In this document: positions 8,674 through 18,161 of the stretch, piece after piece
Layout: every line of letters starts with the position of its first letter
How positions within the stretch are numbered: position 1 is the stretch's first letter
NCBI RefSeq assembly: GCF_035917455.1
Contig: NZ_CP109078.1
Span: 6,866,001 to 6,930,000, forward strand
DNA length: 64,000 nucleotides
Origin: Micromonospora sp. NBC_01796
Lineage (GTDB): Bacteria; Actinomycetota; Actinomycetes; Mycobacteriales; Micromonosporaceae
Direction: 5' to 3'
Notes under the pieces: model-generated
The model's input: only the letters and a program-made list of their open reading frames with translations
Told to the model about the DNA's origin: nothing
The model's database searches: none
Program-made: the position numbers and the translations under genes

Positions 8674-8776
8674 GACTCGATCGATGGTTCGAGTCTCGTG
8701 CACGGGACGGTCGGCCTCTAGTGTGCTAAGTCATCGTCCCGCGTGCGGGACGCACAGTCATCGGTGACAAATGTCA
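8674..8776. promoter_or_regulatory. Cluster of three dyads upstream of ramC
   Basis: Within the 354-base divergent gap between ramC and the FAD oxidoreductase (8636-8989) there are three inverted repeats: GACTCGA/TCGAGTC (8674-8680 and 8689-8695), GTCCCGC/GCGGGAC (8736-8742 and 8745-8751) and TGACA/TGTCA (8765-8769 and 8772-8776). Their placement fits operator sites for the two LuxR-type regulators, but no binding site is established. The rest of the gap holds no gene. Confidence 0.4.
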
Positions 8777-8989
8777 GTGCGGGTCGCGCCGGCGCCGGCG
8801 CCCGCCACCCGGCCGCCCAGCACCGCGAAAGCGCTTGCGTCCGCAGTGAACGCCGACAACGCTGGGGCCGGCCACGAACCAAGGCCGACCAACGCGCAAC
8901 CCGGCAACCGTGCACGGTCGGCCGACGAGCAGCATTGCCCTGTTCCCGCGGGTCGAGTCGGTTGCCGCTGCTCAGGAAGGGATGACGTC

Positions 8990-10039
8990 ATGTCTCACTC
9001 CCGGCTCGCTCGGTCCGGTGGCGGCTCCACTTCAGCGGAAACGGTCATCGTGGTGGGCGCGGGCATCGTCGGCGCCTCGGTGGCGTACCACGCCGCCCGG
9101 GCCGGTGCCGTGGTGACCCTCGTCGACGCCGGGCGGCCGGGCGCCGGCGTGACGGCGAACTCGTTCGCCTGGATCGGTGCGTCCGGCGTACGCACCGGTC
9201 CGGCCGCCGCGCTGCGGGCGACCGCGACGCAGGAGTACCGCCGGATCGAGGCCGAACTGCCGGGCCTCCCGGTGACCTGGTCCGGCTCCCTCTCCTGGGG
9301 TGCGGCGGACACCGCGCCGGAGGCGGGGCCCGGGCAGGAGATTCTGGACGCGGCCACCGTGGCGACGATCGAGCCCACCCTGCGGCAGCCCCCGGAGTGG
9401 GCCGTCTGGGCGCCCGATGACGGTTCCGTCGACCCGGTGGGCGTGACCGAGCGGCTGGTCGCCGGCGCCCGCGCCCACGGTGCCCGGATCCATCCGGACA
9501 CCCCGGTCACCGCGATCCGCCGGGACGCCGCAGGTCGGGTCGCCGGGGTCGAGACGGCTGGGGGACCCCTTCCCGGTACGACCGTGGTGCTCGCGGCAGG
9601 GGTGGCCACGGCCGCGCTGAGCGCGCCGCTCGGCGTACGCGTCCCGGTCGAACCGTCCCCGGCGACGCTCTTCCGGTTCCGCGCTCCGGCCGGTCTGGTC
9701 CGCACCGTGGTCAACAACCCGGACTTCGATCTCCGGCAGGTCACCGCGGAGCAGCTGGTCGCCGCCGCGGACTCGCCCGACCGGACCCTCGCCGCCGTCC
9801 GGTCCACCTTCCGCGGCGCCACGAACGTCGAGTTGCTCAGCTCCCGGGTCGGCGTACGCCCCATGCCGGTCGACGGCGAGCCGATCATCGGCCCGGTCGC
9901 CGAGGTGCCCGGCCTCTACGTGGCGGTGCTGCACTCCGCCGTCACGCTCGCCCCGGCCGTCGGCCGCCTGGTCGCACGGGAGCTGGTCGACGGCGCCGCC
10001 GAGCCGATGCTGGCGGGCTGCCGCCTCGACCGCTTCTGA
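8990..10039 (+). CDS. FAD-dependent oxidoreductase, DAO family
   Basis: 349 residues from the ATG at 8990, which follows AGGAAGG by 9 nt; the frame is open further upstream, but that part has no SD and looks non-coding. The N-terminal dinucleotide-binding motif VIVVGAGIVGASVAYHAA and the VDAGRPGAGVTANSF stretch are those of D-amino acid oxidase / glycine oxidase / sarcosine oxidase-type flavoproteins; the C-terminal part VGVRPMPVDGEPIIGP is the usual FAD-closing motif. It should oxidise an amine or amino acid with FAD. The substrate is unknown. It is divergent from ramC, and nothing ties it to lanthipeptide modification. Confidence 0.85.
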   Translation: MSHSRLARSGGGSTSAETVIVVGAGIVGASVAYHAARAGAVVTLVDAGRPGAGVTANSFAWIGASGVRTGPAAALRATATQEYRRIEAELPGLPVTWSGSLSWGAADTAPEAGPGQEILDAATVATIEPTLRQPPEWAVWAPDDGSVDPVGVTERLVAGARAHGARIHPDTPVTAIRRDAAGRVAGVETAGGPLPGTTVVLAAGVATAALSAPLGVRVPVEPSPATLFRFRAPAGLVRTVVNNPDFDLRQVTAEQLVAAADSPDRTLAAVRSTFRGATNVELLSSRVGVRPMPVDGEPIIGPVAEVPGLYVAVLHSAVTLAPAVGRLVARELVDGAAEPMLAGCRLDRF

Positions 10040-10097
10040 GCGGGGCCGACAGGGTTCGCGTTCGCGGCTCGGCGACCGCTGAGCCGCTCACCGAAAC

Positions 10098-10146
10098 GGC
10101 CAGCGGGCCGGTACGCGGAGGGGGGCCGCGTACCGGCCCGCTGGCC
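10098..10146. terminator. Strong bidirectional terminator hairpin
   Basis: A perfect 21-bp inverted repeat (10098-10118 and 10126-10146) with a 7-nt G-rich loop, between the converging ends of the FAD oxidoreductase and the 68-residue membrane protein. It is the longest perfect hairpin noted in the window. Confidence 0.85.
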
Positions 10147-10169
10147 GGAGTTGACGCTATGAGGAAGGG

Positions 10170-10376
10170 TTACTTCGAGGGCTGCGGTACCTCGCAGCTG
10201 ACCTTGGGGTTCAGCCCGACATAGTTGAGCGGGCCGGCGATGACCGTCACGACCGTGGTACCGGCCTCCGCACAGTTGTCGTTGGAGCTGTCGAAGTAGC
10301 CGCGTTGACCGGCTGCTATCGCTCCGATGATCAACCAGATGACAAGGATGGCCGCTCCTGCTGATCCGATGCGCAC
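10170..10376 (-). CDS. Small secreted or membrane protein, 68 aa
   Basis: Starts MRIGSAGAAILVIWLIIGAI, one hydrophobic segment acting as a signal anchor, followed by a 45-residue extracytoplasmic part with two Cys (NDNCAEAG and VSCEVPQP) likely to pair. A GAGGAGG site lies immediately upstream. It resembles small conserved actinobacterial proteins of unknown function. Confidence 0.75.
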   Translation of the reverse strand: MRIGSAGAAILVIWLIIGAIAAGQRGYFDSSNDNCAEAGTTVVTVIAGPLNYVGLNPKVSCEVPQPSK

Positions 10377-10466
10377 TGTTGCCTCCTCGTCCGAGAGCCT
10401 GGATCTGCGTGCTCCTGATACCCACTACGGCGGGTCACGCAAACGCGTACCGCGAGGCTTCGATCG

Positions 10467-11384
10467 ATGACGGTCGGTTACCGTGACCGGGTGGCGGACG
10501 GGACATGGTGGAGCGAACGGGTACGGCTGCGCCTGCCGTCGCCGGTGGTCGAACTGGACGACGACCGGCTCGCCCGGCACGGCGTACGGCTGCTGCTGAA
10601 GCGGGACGACCTGATCCATCCCGACCTGCCCGGCAACAAGTGGCGCAAGCTGAAGTACAACCTAATGGCGGCGCGGGAACGGGACCTCCGGACGCTGGTG
10701 ACCTTCGGCGGTGCGTACTCCAACCACATCCGGGCGGTGGCGGCGGCGGGTGCCCACTTCGGGTTCGCCACGGTCGGGGTGATCCGGGGCGAGCAGCACC
10801 TCCCGCTGAACCCGTCCCTGGCGTACGCGGTGGAGCGCGGGATGCGGCTGACGTACCTGGACCGGGCCGGCTACCGGGACAAGGACAACCCGGAGCTGCT
10901 GGCCCGGCTCCGGTCGGAGTTCGGCGAGCACTACCTGTTGCCCGAGGGCGGCAGCAACGAGCTTGCCGTACGGGGCTGCGCCGAACTTCCGGCCGAGATC
11001 ACCGAACCGTTCGACGTGATCTGCGTACCGGTCGGCACCGGGGGCACGCTCGCCGGTGTCGCCGCCGGTCTGGCACCGGGCCGGTCCGCGATCGGCTTCT
11101 CGGTGCTGCGGGGCGGGCAGTTCCTGGACGCCGAGGTGGAACGGTTACAGACCCGTGCCGGTGGATCGGTCACCGACAACTGGCGGATCGAGTACAACTT
11201 CCACTTCGGCGGGTACGCCAAGCGCCGCCCCGAGCTGGACACCTTTGTCGTCGACTTCGCCGACCGGCACGGCCTGACCCTCGATCCCGTCTACCCCGCG
11301 AAAATGATGTACGGCATCTTCGCGCTCGTCGCGGCGGGCGGATTCGCGCCCGGCACCACCATCGTCGCCGTGCTGACCGGCTGA
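10467..11384 (+). CDS. D-cysteine desulfhydrase / ACC deaminase family PLP enzyme
   Basis: 305 residues, fold-type II PLP enzyme. LLKRDDLIHPDLPGNKWRKL contains the PLP lysine, GGAYSNHIRAVAAA the substrate-binding Ser-Asn-His, and VPVGTGGTLAG the phosphate loop. The family includes 1-aminocyclopropane-1-carboxylate deaminases and D-cysteine desulfhydrases, which release ammonia (and sulfide) from their substrates. In actinobacteria most are D-cysteine desulfhydrase-like; the sequence alone does not separate the two activities. It is convergent with the LCP gene, with only about 50 bp between. Confidence 0.88.
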   Translation: MTVGYRDRVADGTWWSERVRLRLPSPVVELDDDRLARHGVRLLLKRDDLIHPDLPGNKWRKLKYNLMAARERDLRTLVTFGGAYSNHIRAVAAAGAHFGFATVGVIRGEQHLPLNPSLAYAVERGMRLTYLDRAGYRDKDNPELLARLRSEFGEHYLLPEGGSNELAVRGCAELPAEITEPFDVICVPVGTGGTLAGVAAGLAPGRSAIGFSVLRGGQFLDAEVERLQTRAGGSVTDNWRIEYNFHFGGYAKRRPELDTFVVDFADRHGLTLDPVYPAKMMYGIFALVAAGGFAPGTTIVAVLTG

Positions 11385-11434
11385 GCCGTCCGTCCCCGGC
11401 GCTGACCGGGGCGTTCGAGGCCGACGCGGCCGGT

Positions 11435-12667
11435 TCAGGCGGGGTTGGGAGGGAGCAGGTCCTCCGGGTGCTGCGTGACGTACTCGCCGACGGTGCCGGT
11501 CTTGAACGCCTCCCAGAGCCGCTCCCGCCGATCCGGTACGAGGTCCGGGTCCGGTGCGCCCCTCTCGGCGCTGCTGGTCGTGCTCCCGGTCGGCGCGGTG
11601 AGGAACCAGATGCTGTCCGTCCCGACCGCGCCGGCGGCCTGCGCCACCTCGCGCAACTCGTCGCGGCCGAAGTGGTCGTCGACCGAGACCGCGCGGGTGA
11701 GCGCGTCCAGCAGCCGGTAGCTCGTCAACGCGTTGGCGTCCGGTGGGGGCGAGGCGACCTTGACCAGCAACGCCCGGAGCAGGTTCTGCTGGCGCTGGAT
11801 CCGGTCGACCGTCCCGTCCGGCAGGTTCGCCGGCTGCCGCAGGTACGCCCGAGCCCGAGCGCCGTCCAGTTGGTTGACGCCGCCGTGGAACCGTACGCCG
11901 CTGCGGTCGGTGACCTCGGCGGCGACCGTCACGTCGACCCCGCCGAGGACGTCCACCACGGGGGCGAGTTCCTCGAAGTCGACCACCATGAAGTGGTCGA
12001 CCCGTGCGTCGGTGAGCTGTTCGACCGTGCGTACCAGCAGTGTCGGACCGCCCAGCGCGTACGCCCCGGCGATTGTCGACCGGCCGTGACCGGGCACGTC
12101 GACCCTGGTCAGGTACGGGATCGAGATCACCGAGGCCGAGTCGTCGCGGGGATCGAAGCGGATCAGCATGATCGCACCCGCCGGGGGCTGCCCGATCCGG
12201 GCCAGTGCCTCGTCGTCGGCGGGAGCGGGGGCGGGAACCAGGTCGGGGGGCGGGTCGTCGGCGTACCGGTCGGCGGCCGACCCGTCGGGGCCGCCACCCT
12301 GTCCCTGGCCGGCCGGGTCGTCCTGCGGTCCGTTCGACGCCTCGCCGTCCCGGTCGGGTCCGCGCAGCTCGGCGCCGATGGCCAGGATGCTCCGGCCGTC
12401 CTGCACCGCGGCGCTGGTCACCGGCCGTTCGGCGCTCTCGACGGGGCCGAACACCTCACCGACCCGGGAGACCTGGCCGGTCAGATCGGAGCTGGTGAGG
12501 TAGCCGATGGCGAGCACGCCCACAGTGCCGGCCGACACCAGGATGGTGGTGCTCAGCGCGAGTCGGCGCAGCCGTCGGCCCCAGCGATGTCCCTCCGGTT
12601 CCTCCGGAGGCCGTCGCGGTGGTCGCGGGGTGATGCCGTCGAAGAGGAAATCGAGCCCGTCGTTCAC
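11435..12667 (-). CDS. LytR-CpsA-Psr (LCP) family protein, atypical active site
   Basis: 410 residues: a cytoplasmic basic N-terminus, one membrane helix (about residues 36-57), an acidic Pro/Gly-rich linker and an extracytoplasmic LCP domain (IMLIRFDPRDDSASVISIP; IAGAYALGGPTLLVRTVEQL; VDFEELAPVVDVLGGVDV; DRIQRQQNLLRALL). LCP proteins transfer undecaprenyl-phosphate-linked glycopolymers to peptidoglycan. The usual SIPRDT motif reads SIPYLT, so the pyrophosphate-binding Arg is absent, and the later R-x-R pair is altered. It is last in an apparent operon with the MraY-like transferase and epimerase, which supports a role in attaching their product, possibly with weak or changed catalysis. Confidence 0.85.
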   Translation of the reverse strand: MNDGLDFLFDGITPRPPRRPPEEPEGHRWGRRLRRLALSTTILVSAGTVGVLAIGYLTSSDLTGQVSRVGEVFGPVESAERPVTSAAVQDGRSILAIGAELRGPDRDGEASNGPQDDPAGQGQGGGPDGSAADRYADDPPPDLVPAPAPADDEALARIGQPPAGAIMLIRFDPRDDSASVISIPYLTRVDVPGHGRSTIAGAYALGGPTLLVRTVEQLTDARVDHFMVVDFEELAPVVDVLGGVDVTVAAEVTDRSGVRFHGGVNQLDGARARAYLRQPANLPDGTVDRIQRQQNLLRALLVKVASPPPDANALTSYRLLDALTRAVSVDDHFGRDELREVAQAAGAVGTDSIWFLTAPTGSTTSSAERGAPDPDLVPDRRERLWEAFKTGTVGEYVTQHPEDLLPPNPA

Positions 12668-12722
12668 CCCACGTCACCACCGAGCCGTCGGCGGGCCGGG
12701 ATCCGTACCACGTCCACGTCGG

Positions 12723-13798
12723 TCAGCCTCGCACCGTGTCGGGGGCGCGGCTCGCCGTCGTCGCGGACGTCGGCTGTTCGCGCCGGGTCGGTTGTCCGTA
12801 ACCGGCTGGCACCTGCAACAGCAGCACGATCAACACGGCCACCGCACCCAGCGCCCCGAGCAGGGCGGTGCTGCCGGGCACCACACCGGCCGAGACCAGG
12901 ACCGCGATCAGGCCGGCGGTCGACGTGCCCAGGAAGAGGGCGCCGAGCAGCGCGTGCGGTCCGACACCGGTACGCAGCAGCCGGTGCGCGACATGGTCGG
13001 TGCCGCCCTGGAGCCACGACCTGCCGGCCCGTTGCCGGGACACCAGGACGAGCCCGGTGTCGACGGCGGCGACGAAAATGATCAGCAGGAGAATGGCCGA
13101 CCGGTCCACCGTCGCCCGTCCGGGAGCGACCATCGCCGCGCCGGTCGCGATCAGGAAACCGATGAACAGCGATCCACTGTCGCCCATGAAGATCCGGGCC
13201 GGTGCGGCGTTGTGCAGCAGGAATCCGGTGCAGGCGGCGGCCAGGCAGAGCAGCAACAGGGCCAGGTCGGGCTGGCCGGCGACAACGGCGAAGACCGACA
13301 GCGGTACGGCGGTCGCGCAGGCCACCGTGGCCAGTGCCCCGTCGGTGTTGTCCAGCAGGTTGAACGAGTTGGTCACCACGATGATCCAGCCGACCGTGAG
13401 CACTAGATCGAGCTGGTCCTGACCGATAAGGTTCAGCCGTACGCCGCCCAGTGCCACGGCGGTGGCGAGCAGCGCCTCGATCGCCATCCGGGTGCTCGGC
13501 CTGAGCGCACGGGCGTCGTCGACCAGGCCGAGCACGGCGATCCCGAGCGCGGCGGCGAGCACCAGCCAGATCCGGGACCGCTCGAGGTCCACGAGCGCGG
13601 CGGTCGGTATCAGCGTGGCGACGACGAGGGCCGCCCCGCCGAGGTACGGGGTGACCCGCCGGTGTGCCTTGTGCGGGGCGGGTCGGTCGGTGAGGCCGCA
13701 GCGCAGCGCCACCCGCCGCGCCGGCTCGACGAGTACGGCCACCAGCAGGAGCGCGGCGAGTGCACCGATCGCCGTCTCGGTGGCCGGTAGTGGCACGT

Positions 13799-13802
<4 letters not shown>
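12723..13802 (-). CDS. MraY/WecA-type polyprenyl-P sugar-1-phosphate transferase
   Basis: 359 residues, polytopic (roughly ten helices). Family motifs are the Asp pair in LGLVDDAR, NSFNLLDNTDG and ARIFMGDSGSLFIGF, all involved in Mg and undecaprenyl-phosphate chemistry, plus a cytoplasmic DHVAHRLL near the end. It should start a lipid-linked glycan by moving a sugar-1-phosphate (GlcNAc-1-P or similar) from UDP to undecaprenyl phosphate. The GTG start overlaps the stop of the upstream epimerase (GTGA), showing translational coupling. A second in-frame GTG lies 6 nt later. Confidence 0.9.
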
Positions 13803-14800
<998 letters not shown>

Positions 14801-15020
14801 GGAACGTCCCCTCTGTTTCGCTCGCTGACGTGCCGCGAGTCCCGTTGGAATTCGGCCCCGTTGAGCACGATAGGCCATATACCATCGCCAGGGCGACAAA
14901 TAGTGATTTCGTACAACATGATCGTTTATCGTGTGGTCCAGGGCGGGAAGGTGCCTCAGTGCTGGGGTGTCGCCCGACGTCCAGGTTGTCTAACTCGTTC
15001 CGTGCAGAGAGGGATATCGG

Positions 15021-15983
15021 GTGAGAGTCCTCGTTACCGGCGGAGCCGGCTTTATCGGTGCCAACACCTGTCGAGAGTTGGTTGATAGGCCGGAAATCGG
15101 GCAAGTTGTCGCGCTGGACGACCTCAGCACCGGCTTCGAGGGGAACCTCGCCGACCTCCCGGTCCGGCTCGTGACCGGGTCGATCCTCGACCGCGACCTG
15201 CTCGACGAACTGGTGGACGGCATGGACGCCGTCATCCACCTCGCCGCACGCCCGTCGGTGCCACGCTCACTGGCCGACCCGGTGGCCAGCCACGAGGCGA
15301 ACGCGACCGGCACCCTCTACCTGCTGGAGGCGTGCCGCCGCGCCGGGACCTACCTGGTCGCGGCCTCGTCCTCCTCGGTCTACGGATCCGTGGCCGAGCT
15401 GCCCAAGCACGAGGACCTCGCCACCCGACCGATGAGCCCCTACGCGGCCAGCAAGCTCGCCGCCGAGGCCCAGGTGCTGGCGTACCACTCGGCCTTCGGG
15501 GTGCCGACCCTGGCGCTGCGGTTCTTCAACGTCTACGGACCGTTGCAGTCGGTCGGGCACGCCTACGCCGCCGTGATCCCGGCCTTCGTGGACGCCGCGC
15601 TGCGCGGTGAGCCGCTGACCGTGCACGGCGACGGGGCCCAGAGCCGGGACTTCACGTACGTCGGCACGGTCGCCCAGGTGCTCGCCGACGCGGTCGTACG
15701 CCGGGTCACCTCGACCGTCCCGGTCAACCTCGCGTACGGCAACCGGGTCTCCCTGCTCGCCCTGATCGGCAAGCTCGCCTCGCTGGTCGGCCGTCCGGTC
15801 GAGGTCGCACACGGTCCCGCCCGGGTCGGTGACGTACGCGAGTCGCAGGCGGACTCGACCCGCCTCACCAACCTGTTTCCGGCGATCCGTCCGGTGCCGC
15901 TGGACGACGGCCTGGCCCAGACCGTCGACTGGTACCGGAGTCAGTCCCGGCACGCCCCGGAGCCGGTGCCGGCCGCCGGTTGA
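15021..15983 (+). CDS. UDP-sugar 4-epimerase-like extended SDR
   Basis: 320 residues, GTG start. VTGGAGFIGANTCREL (NAD site), LAARPSVPRS, SSSSVYGS, and YAASKLAAE with catalytic Tyr and Lys, then RFFNVYGPLQ. The pattern resembles WbpP-type UDP-N-acetylglucosamine 4-epimerases as well as GalE. With the dehydrogenase at 16700-17962 it could make UDP-GalNAcA- or UDP-Glc/GalA-type donors; this is inferred from context. The 220-base divergent gap before it is relatively AT-rich and should hold the promoters for both directions. Confidence 0.88.
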   Translation: MRVLVTGGAGFIGANTCRELVDRPEIGQVVALDDLSTGFEGNLADLPVRLVTGSILDRDLLDELVDGMDAVIHLAARPSVPRSLADPVASHEANATGTLYLLEACRRAGTYLVAASSSSVYGSVAELPKHEDLATRPMSPYAASKLAAEAQVLAYHSAFGVPTLALRFFNVYGPLQSVGHAYAAVIPAFVDAALRGEPLTVHGDGAQSRDFTYVGTVAQVLADAVVRRVTSTVPVNLAYGNRVSLLALIGKLASLVGRPVEVAHGPARVGDVRESQADSTRLTNLFPAIRPVPLDDGLAQTVDWYRSQSRHAPEPVPAAG

Positions 15984-16062
15984 CCCCACCCGTACACCCG
16001 AACTCACCTGCCGGCGTCGGCTGCGGACATCTCCTGTCGTACCACGGCACTAGGCTGCCCTG

Positions 16063-16656
16063 GTGGTGAAGACGATCGAGGGTGAGACGTTCCGGAACGA
16101 GGACTGGTACGGGGACGAGTTCACCGACAGCACCTACGTCGGATGCACCTTCCTGCACGTCGACCTGATGGAGGCCTCGACGCGGGGCACGGTGTTCCAG
16201 GACTGCACCTTCGGCAACGTCCAGTTCAACGCCTCCCGGCACACCGACTCGGCCTTCCTGCGCTGCACCTTCAAGCGCTGCAACCTCTTCGAGGCCGAGT
16301 TCACCGGCTGCAAGTTCGTCGGCAGCACCTTCACCGAGTCCGACCTGCGTCCACTGCGGGTGTTCGGGGGTGACTGGTCGTTCGTCGGCCTGTCCGGCGC
16401 CGACCTGCGCGGGGTGAGGTTCGAGGGCGTACGGATGCGCGAGATCGACCTCACCGCCGCAAACTGCGCCGAGGCGGCCATCGTCAACGTGGACCTCTCC
16501 GGCGCCCAACTGCACCACGCCAACCTCGTCCGGTGCGACCTTCGCGGCAGCGACCTGAGCGCGCTCGATCCGAGCACCACCCAACTGACCGGCGCGATCA
16601 TCGACCCGGCCCAGGCGGTGGTCATCGCCCAGACCCTCGGCCTGGAGATCCGCTGA
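16063..16656 (+). CDS. Pentapeptide repeat protein
   Basis: 197 residues made mostly of A(D/N)LXX-like pentapeptide units (CTFLHVDLMEAS, CTFKRCNLFEAEF, GADLRGVRF, AQLHHANLVRCDLRGSDLSALD), which fold into a right-handed quadrilateral beta-helix. Some members mimic DNA and protect gyrase; others have no known role. The repeats here are imperfect and Cys-rich, and there is no other domain. It is convergent with the UDP-sugar dehydrogenase. Function unknown. Confidence 0.88.
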   Translation: MVKTIEGETFRNEDWYGDEFTDSTYVGCTFLHVDLMEASTRGTVFQDCTFGNVQFNASRHTDSAFLRCTFKRCNLFEAEFTGCKFVGSTFTESDLRPLRVFGGDWSFVGLSGADLRGVRFEGVRMREIDLTAANCAEAAIVNVDLSGAQLHHANLVRCDLRGSDLSALDPSTTQLTGAIIDPAQAVVIAQTLGLEIR

Positions 16657-16699
16657 GCCCGGTCAGCCCTCGAGTTCCCGCCCCCGACGCGTCACCGGG

Positions 16700-17962
16700 T
16701 CAGAGCCGTTCGACCGCCCGACCGACGCACCGGTTGCGGCTGTCGAAGACGTACGTCGCGGACGAGCCGATCATCTCGTAGTCCAGCCCGTCGTGGTCGG
16801 TCACGATCAGCACCGCGTCGGCGGCGTCGACCTCGTCCTCGGTCAGGTCCACCACGGTCACCCCGACCGGGATGTGGTGCGGTTCGGCGTACGGCTCGAC
16901 CGCCCTGACCTCGGCGCCGAGCGCGCGGAGCCGGGCCGCCACCTCGATGGCGGGGGAGTCCCGCATGTCCCCGGTGTTCTTCTTGTACGCCAGCCCGATC
17001 AGCAGCAGCCGGGCTCCGTTGATCGTCCGCCCCTGCTTGTTCAGACCCACCATGAGCCGCTGGACCACGTGCTGCGGCATCTCGTGGTTGATGTCGTTGG
17101 CCAGCTCGACGAACCGGAACTGCCGACCGAGCGTCCGTTTGACCTGCCAGGACAGGTAGCACGGGTCGATCGGCAGGCAGTGGCCGCCGACCCCCGGGCC
17201 GGGCCGGAACGGCATGAAGCCGAACGGCTTGGTGGAGGCGGCGTCGATCGCCTGCCACACGTCGACGCCCAGCTCGCTGGCGCACATCGTCAGCTCGTTG
17301 ATCAGGGCGATGTTGACCTGGCGGAACGTGTTCTCGATCAACTTGGTCAGCTCGGCCACCCGGGTCGAGTCGACCGCGACGGTCTGCTCGACGATCCGCC
17401 GGTAGAAGCCGTCCACCCGGGCGAGGGCGTTGGCGTCCACCCCGGAGACGACCTTGGGGGTGTTCTCCAGCCGCCAGGTCGGGTTGCCGGGATCGATCCG
17501 CTCCGGGCTGTAGCCGAGGTGGAAGTCGCCGGGGCTCTGCAGGCCGGTGGCCTCCTCCAGCAGGGGCCGGAGCAGTTCCTCGGTGGTGCCGGGGTAGGTG
17601 GTCGACTCCAGGATGACCGTGCAGCCGGGCCGGACGTACGGGGCGATGGCCGTACCGGCGTGCTCGACGTAGCTCAGGTCCGGTGCGCCGTCGCGCAGCG
17701 GGGTCGGCACGCTGATCACGCAGACGTCGAAGTCGCGGGCGTCGGTGTAGTCGCTGCTCGGTCGGTAGCGTCCGGTGGCCAGCGCGGCGTTGAGGCGGTT
17801 GGTGGAGATGTCCTCGATGAACGACTCCCCGGCGCTGAGCCGCTTGACCCGGCTGTCGTCCAGGTCCAGGCCGACGACGTCGAGGCCGGCCTCGACCGCG
17901 CGGATCGCCAACGGCAAGCCGACATATCCCTGACCGATGACGACCAGCTTTTCAACGCTCAT
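16700..17962 (-). CDS. Nucleotide-sugar (UDP-HexNAc/UDP-Glc) dehydrogenase, WbpA/WecC-like
   Basis: 420 residues. N-terminal NAD domain (VVIGQGYVGLPLAI), SVPTPL motif, central KLIENTFRQVNIALINEL, catalytic cysteine in GVGGHCLPIDPCYL, and C-terminal domain (LAYKKNTGDMRDSPA). It oxidises the C6 hydroxyl of a UDP-sugar twice to the uronic acid; the HCLPIDPCYL form is typical of UDP-GlcNAc or UDP-ManNAc dehydrogenases. AGGAG precedes the ATG. Together with the epimerases and the MraY-like enzyme it points to a uronic-acid-containing wall polymer such as a teichuronic-acid-like glycan. Confidence 0.92.
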   Translation of the reverse strand: MSVEKLVVIGQGYVGLPLAIRAVEAGLDVVGLDLDDSRVKRLSAGESFIEDISTNRLNAALATGRYRPSSDYTDARDFDVCVISVPTPLRDGAPDLSYVEHAGTAIAPYVRPGCTVILESTTYPGTTEELLRPLLEEATGLQSPGDFHLGYSPERIDPGNPTWRLENTPKVVSGVDANALARVDGFYRRIVEQTVAVDSTRVAELTKLIENTFRQVNIALINELTMCASELGVDVWQAIDAASTKPFGFMPFRPGPGVGGHCLPIDPCYLSWQVKRTLGRQFRFVELANDINHEMPQHVVQRLMVGLNKQGRTINGARLLLIGLAYKKNTGDMRDSPAIEVAARLRALGAEVRAVEPYAEPHHIPVGVTVVDLTEDEVDAADAVLIVTDHDGLDYEMIGSSATYVFDSRNRCVGRAVERL

Positions 17963-18161
17963 ACGGGGCTCCTAGGGCTGTAACCAGGTAACCCGCACTT
18001 TATGGCGACTTATGCGCGCAGGAGCGTGAAACAGGATTAATGGCGTTCTCGCGTTCCGAAGGTGGCACGACCCCGCGCCGGCCTCCCGCGAACCGGCGTC
18101 ACACGGCCGACGCCCCGCCGGGTGCAGGGCTGCCCGTGCAGGTCAGGAGCGCCCGTCCGAG

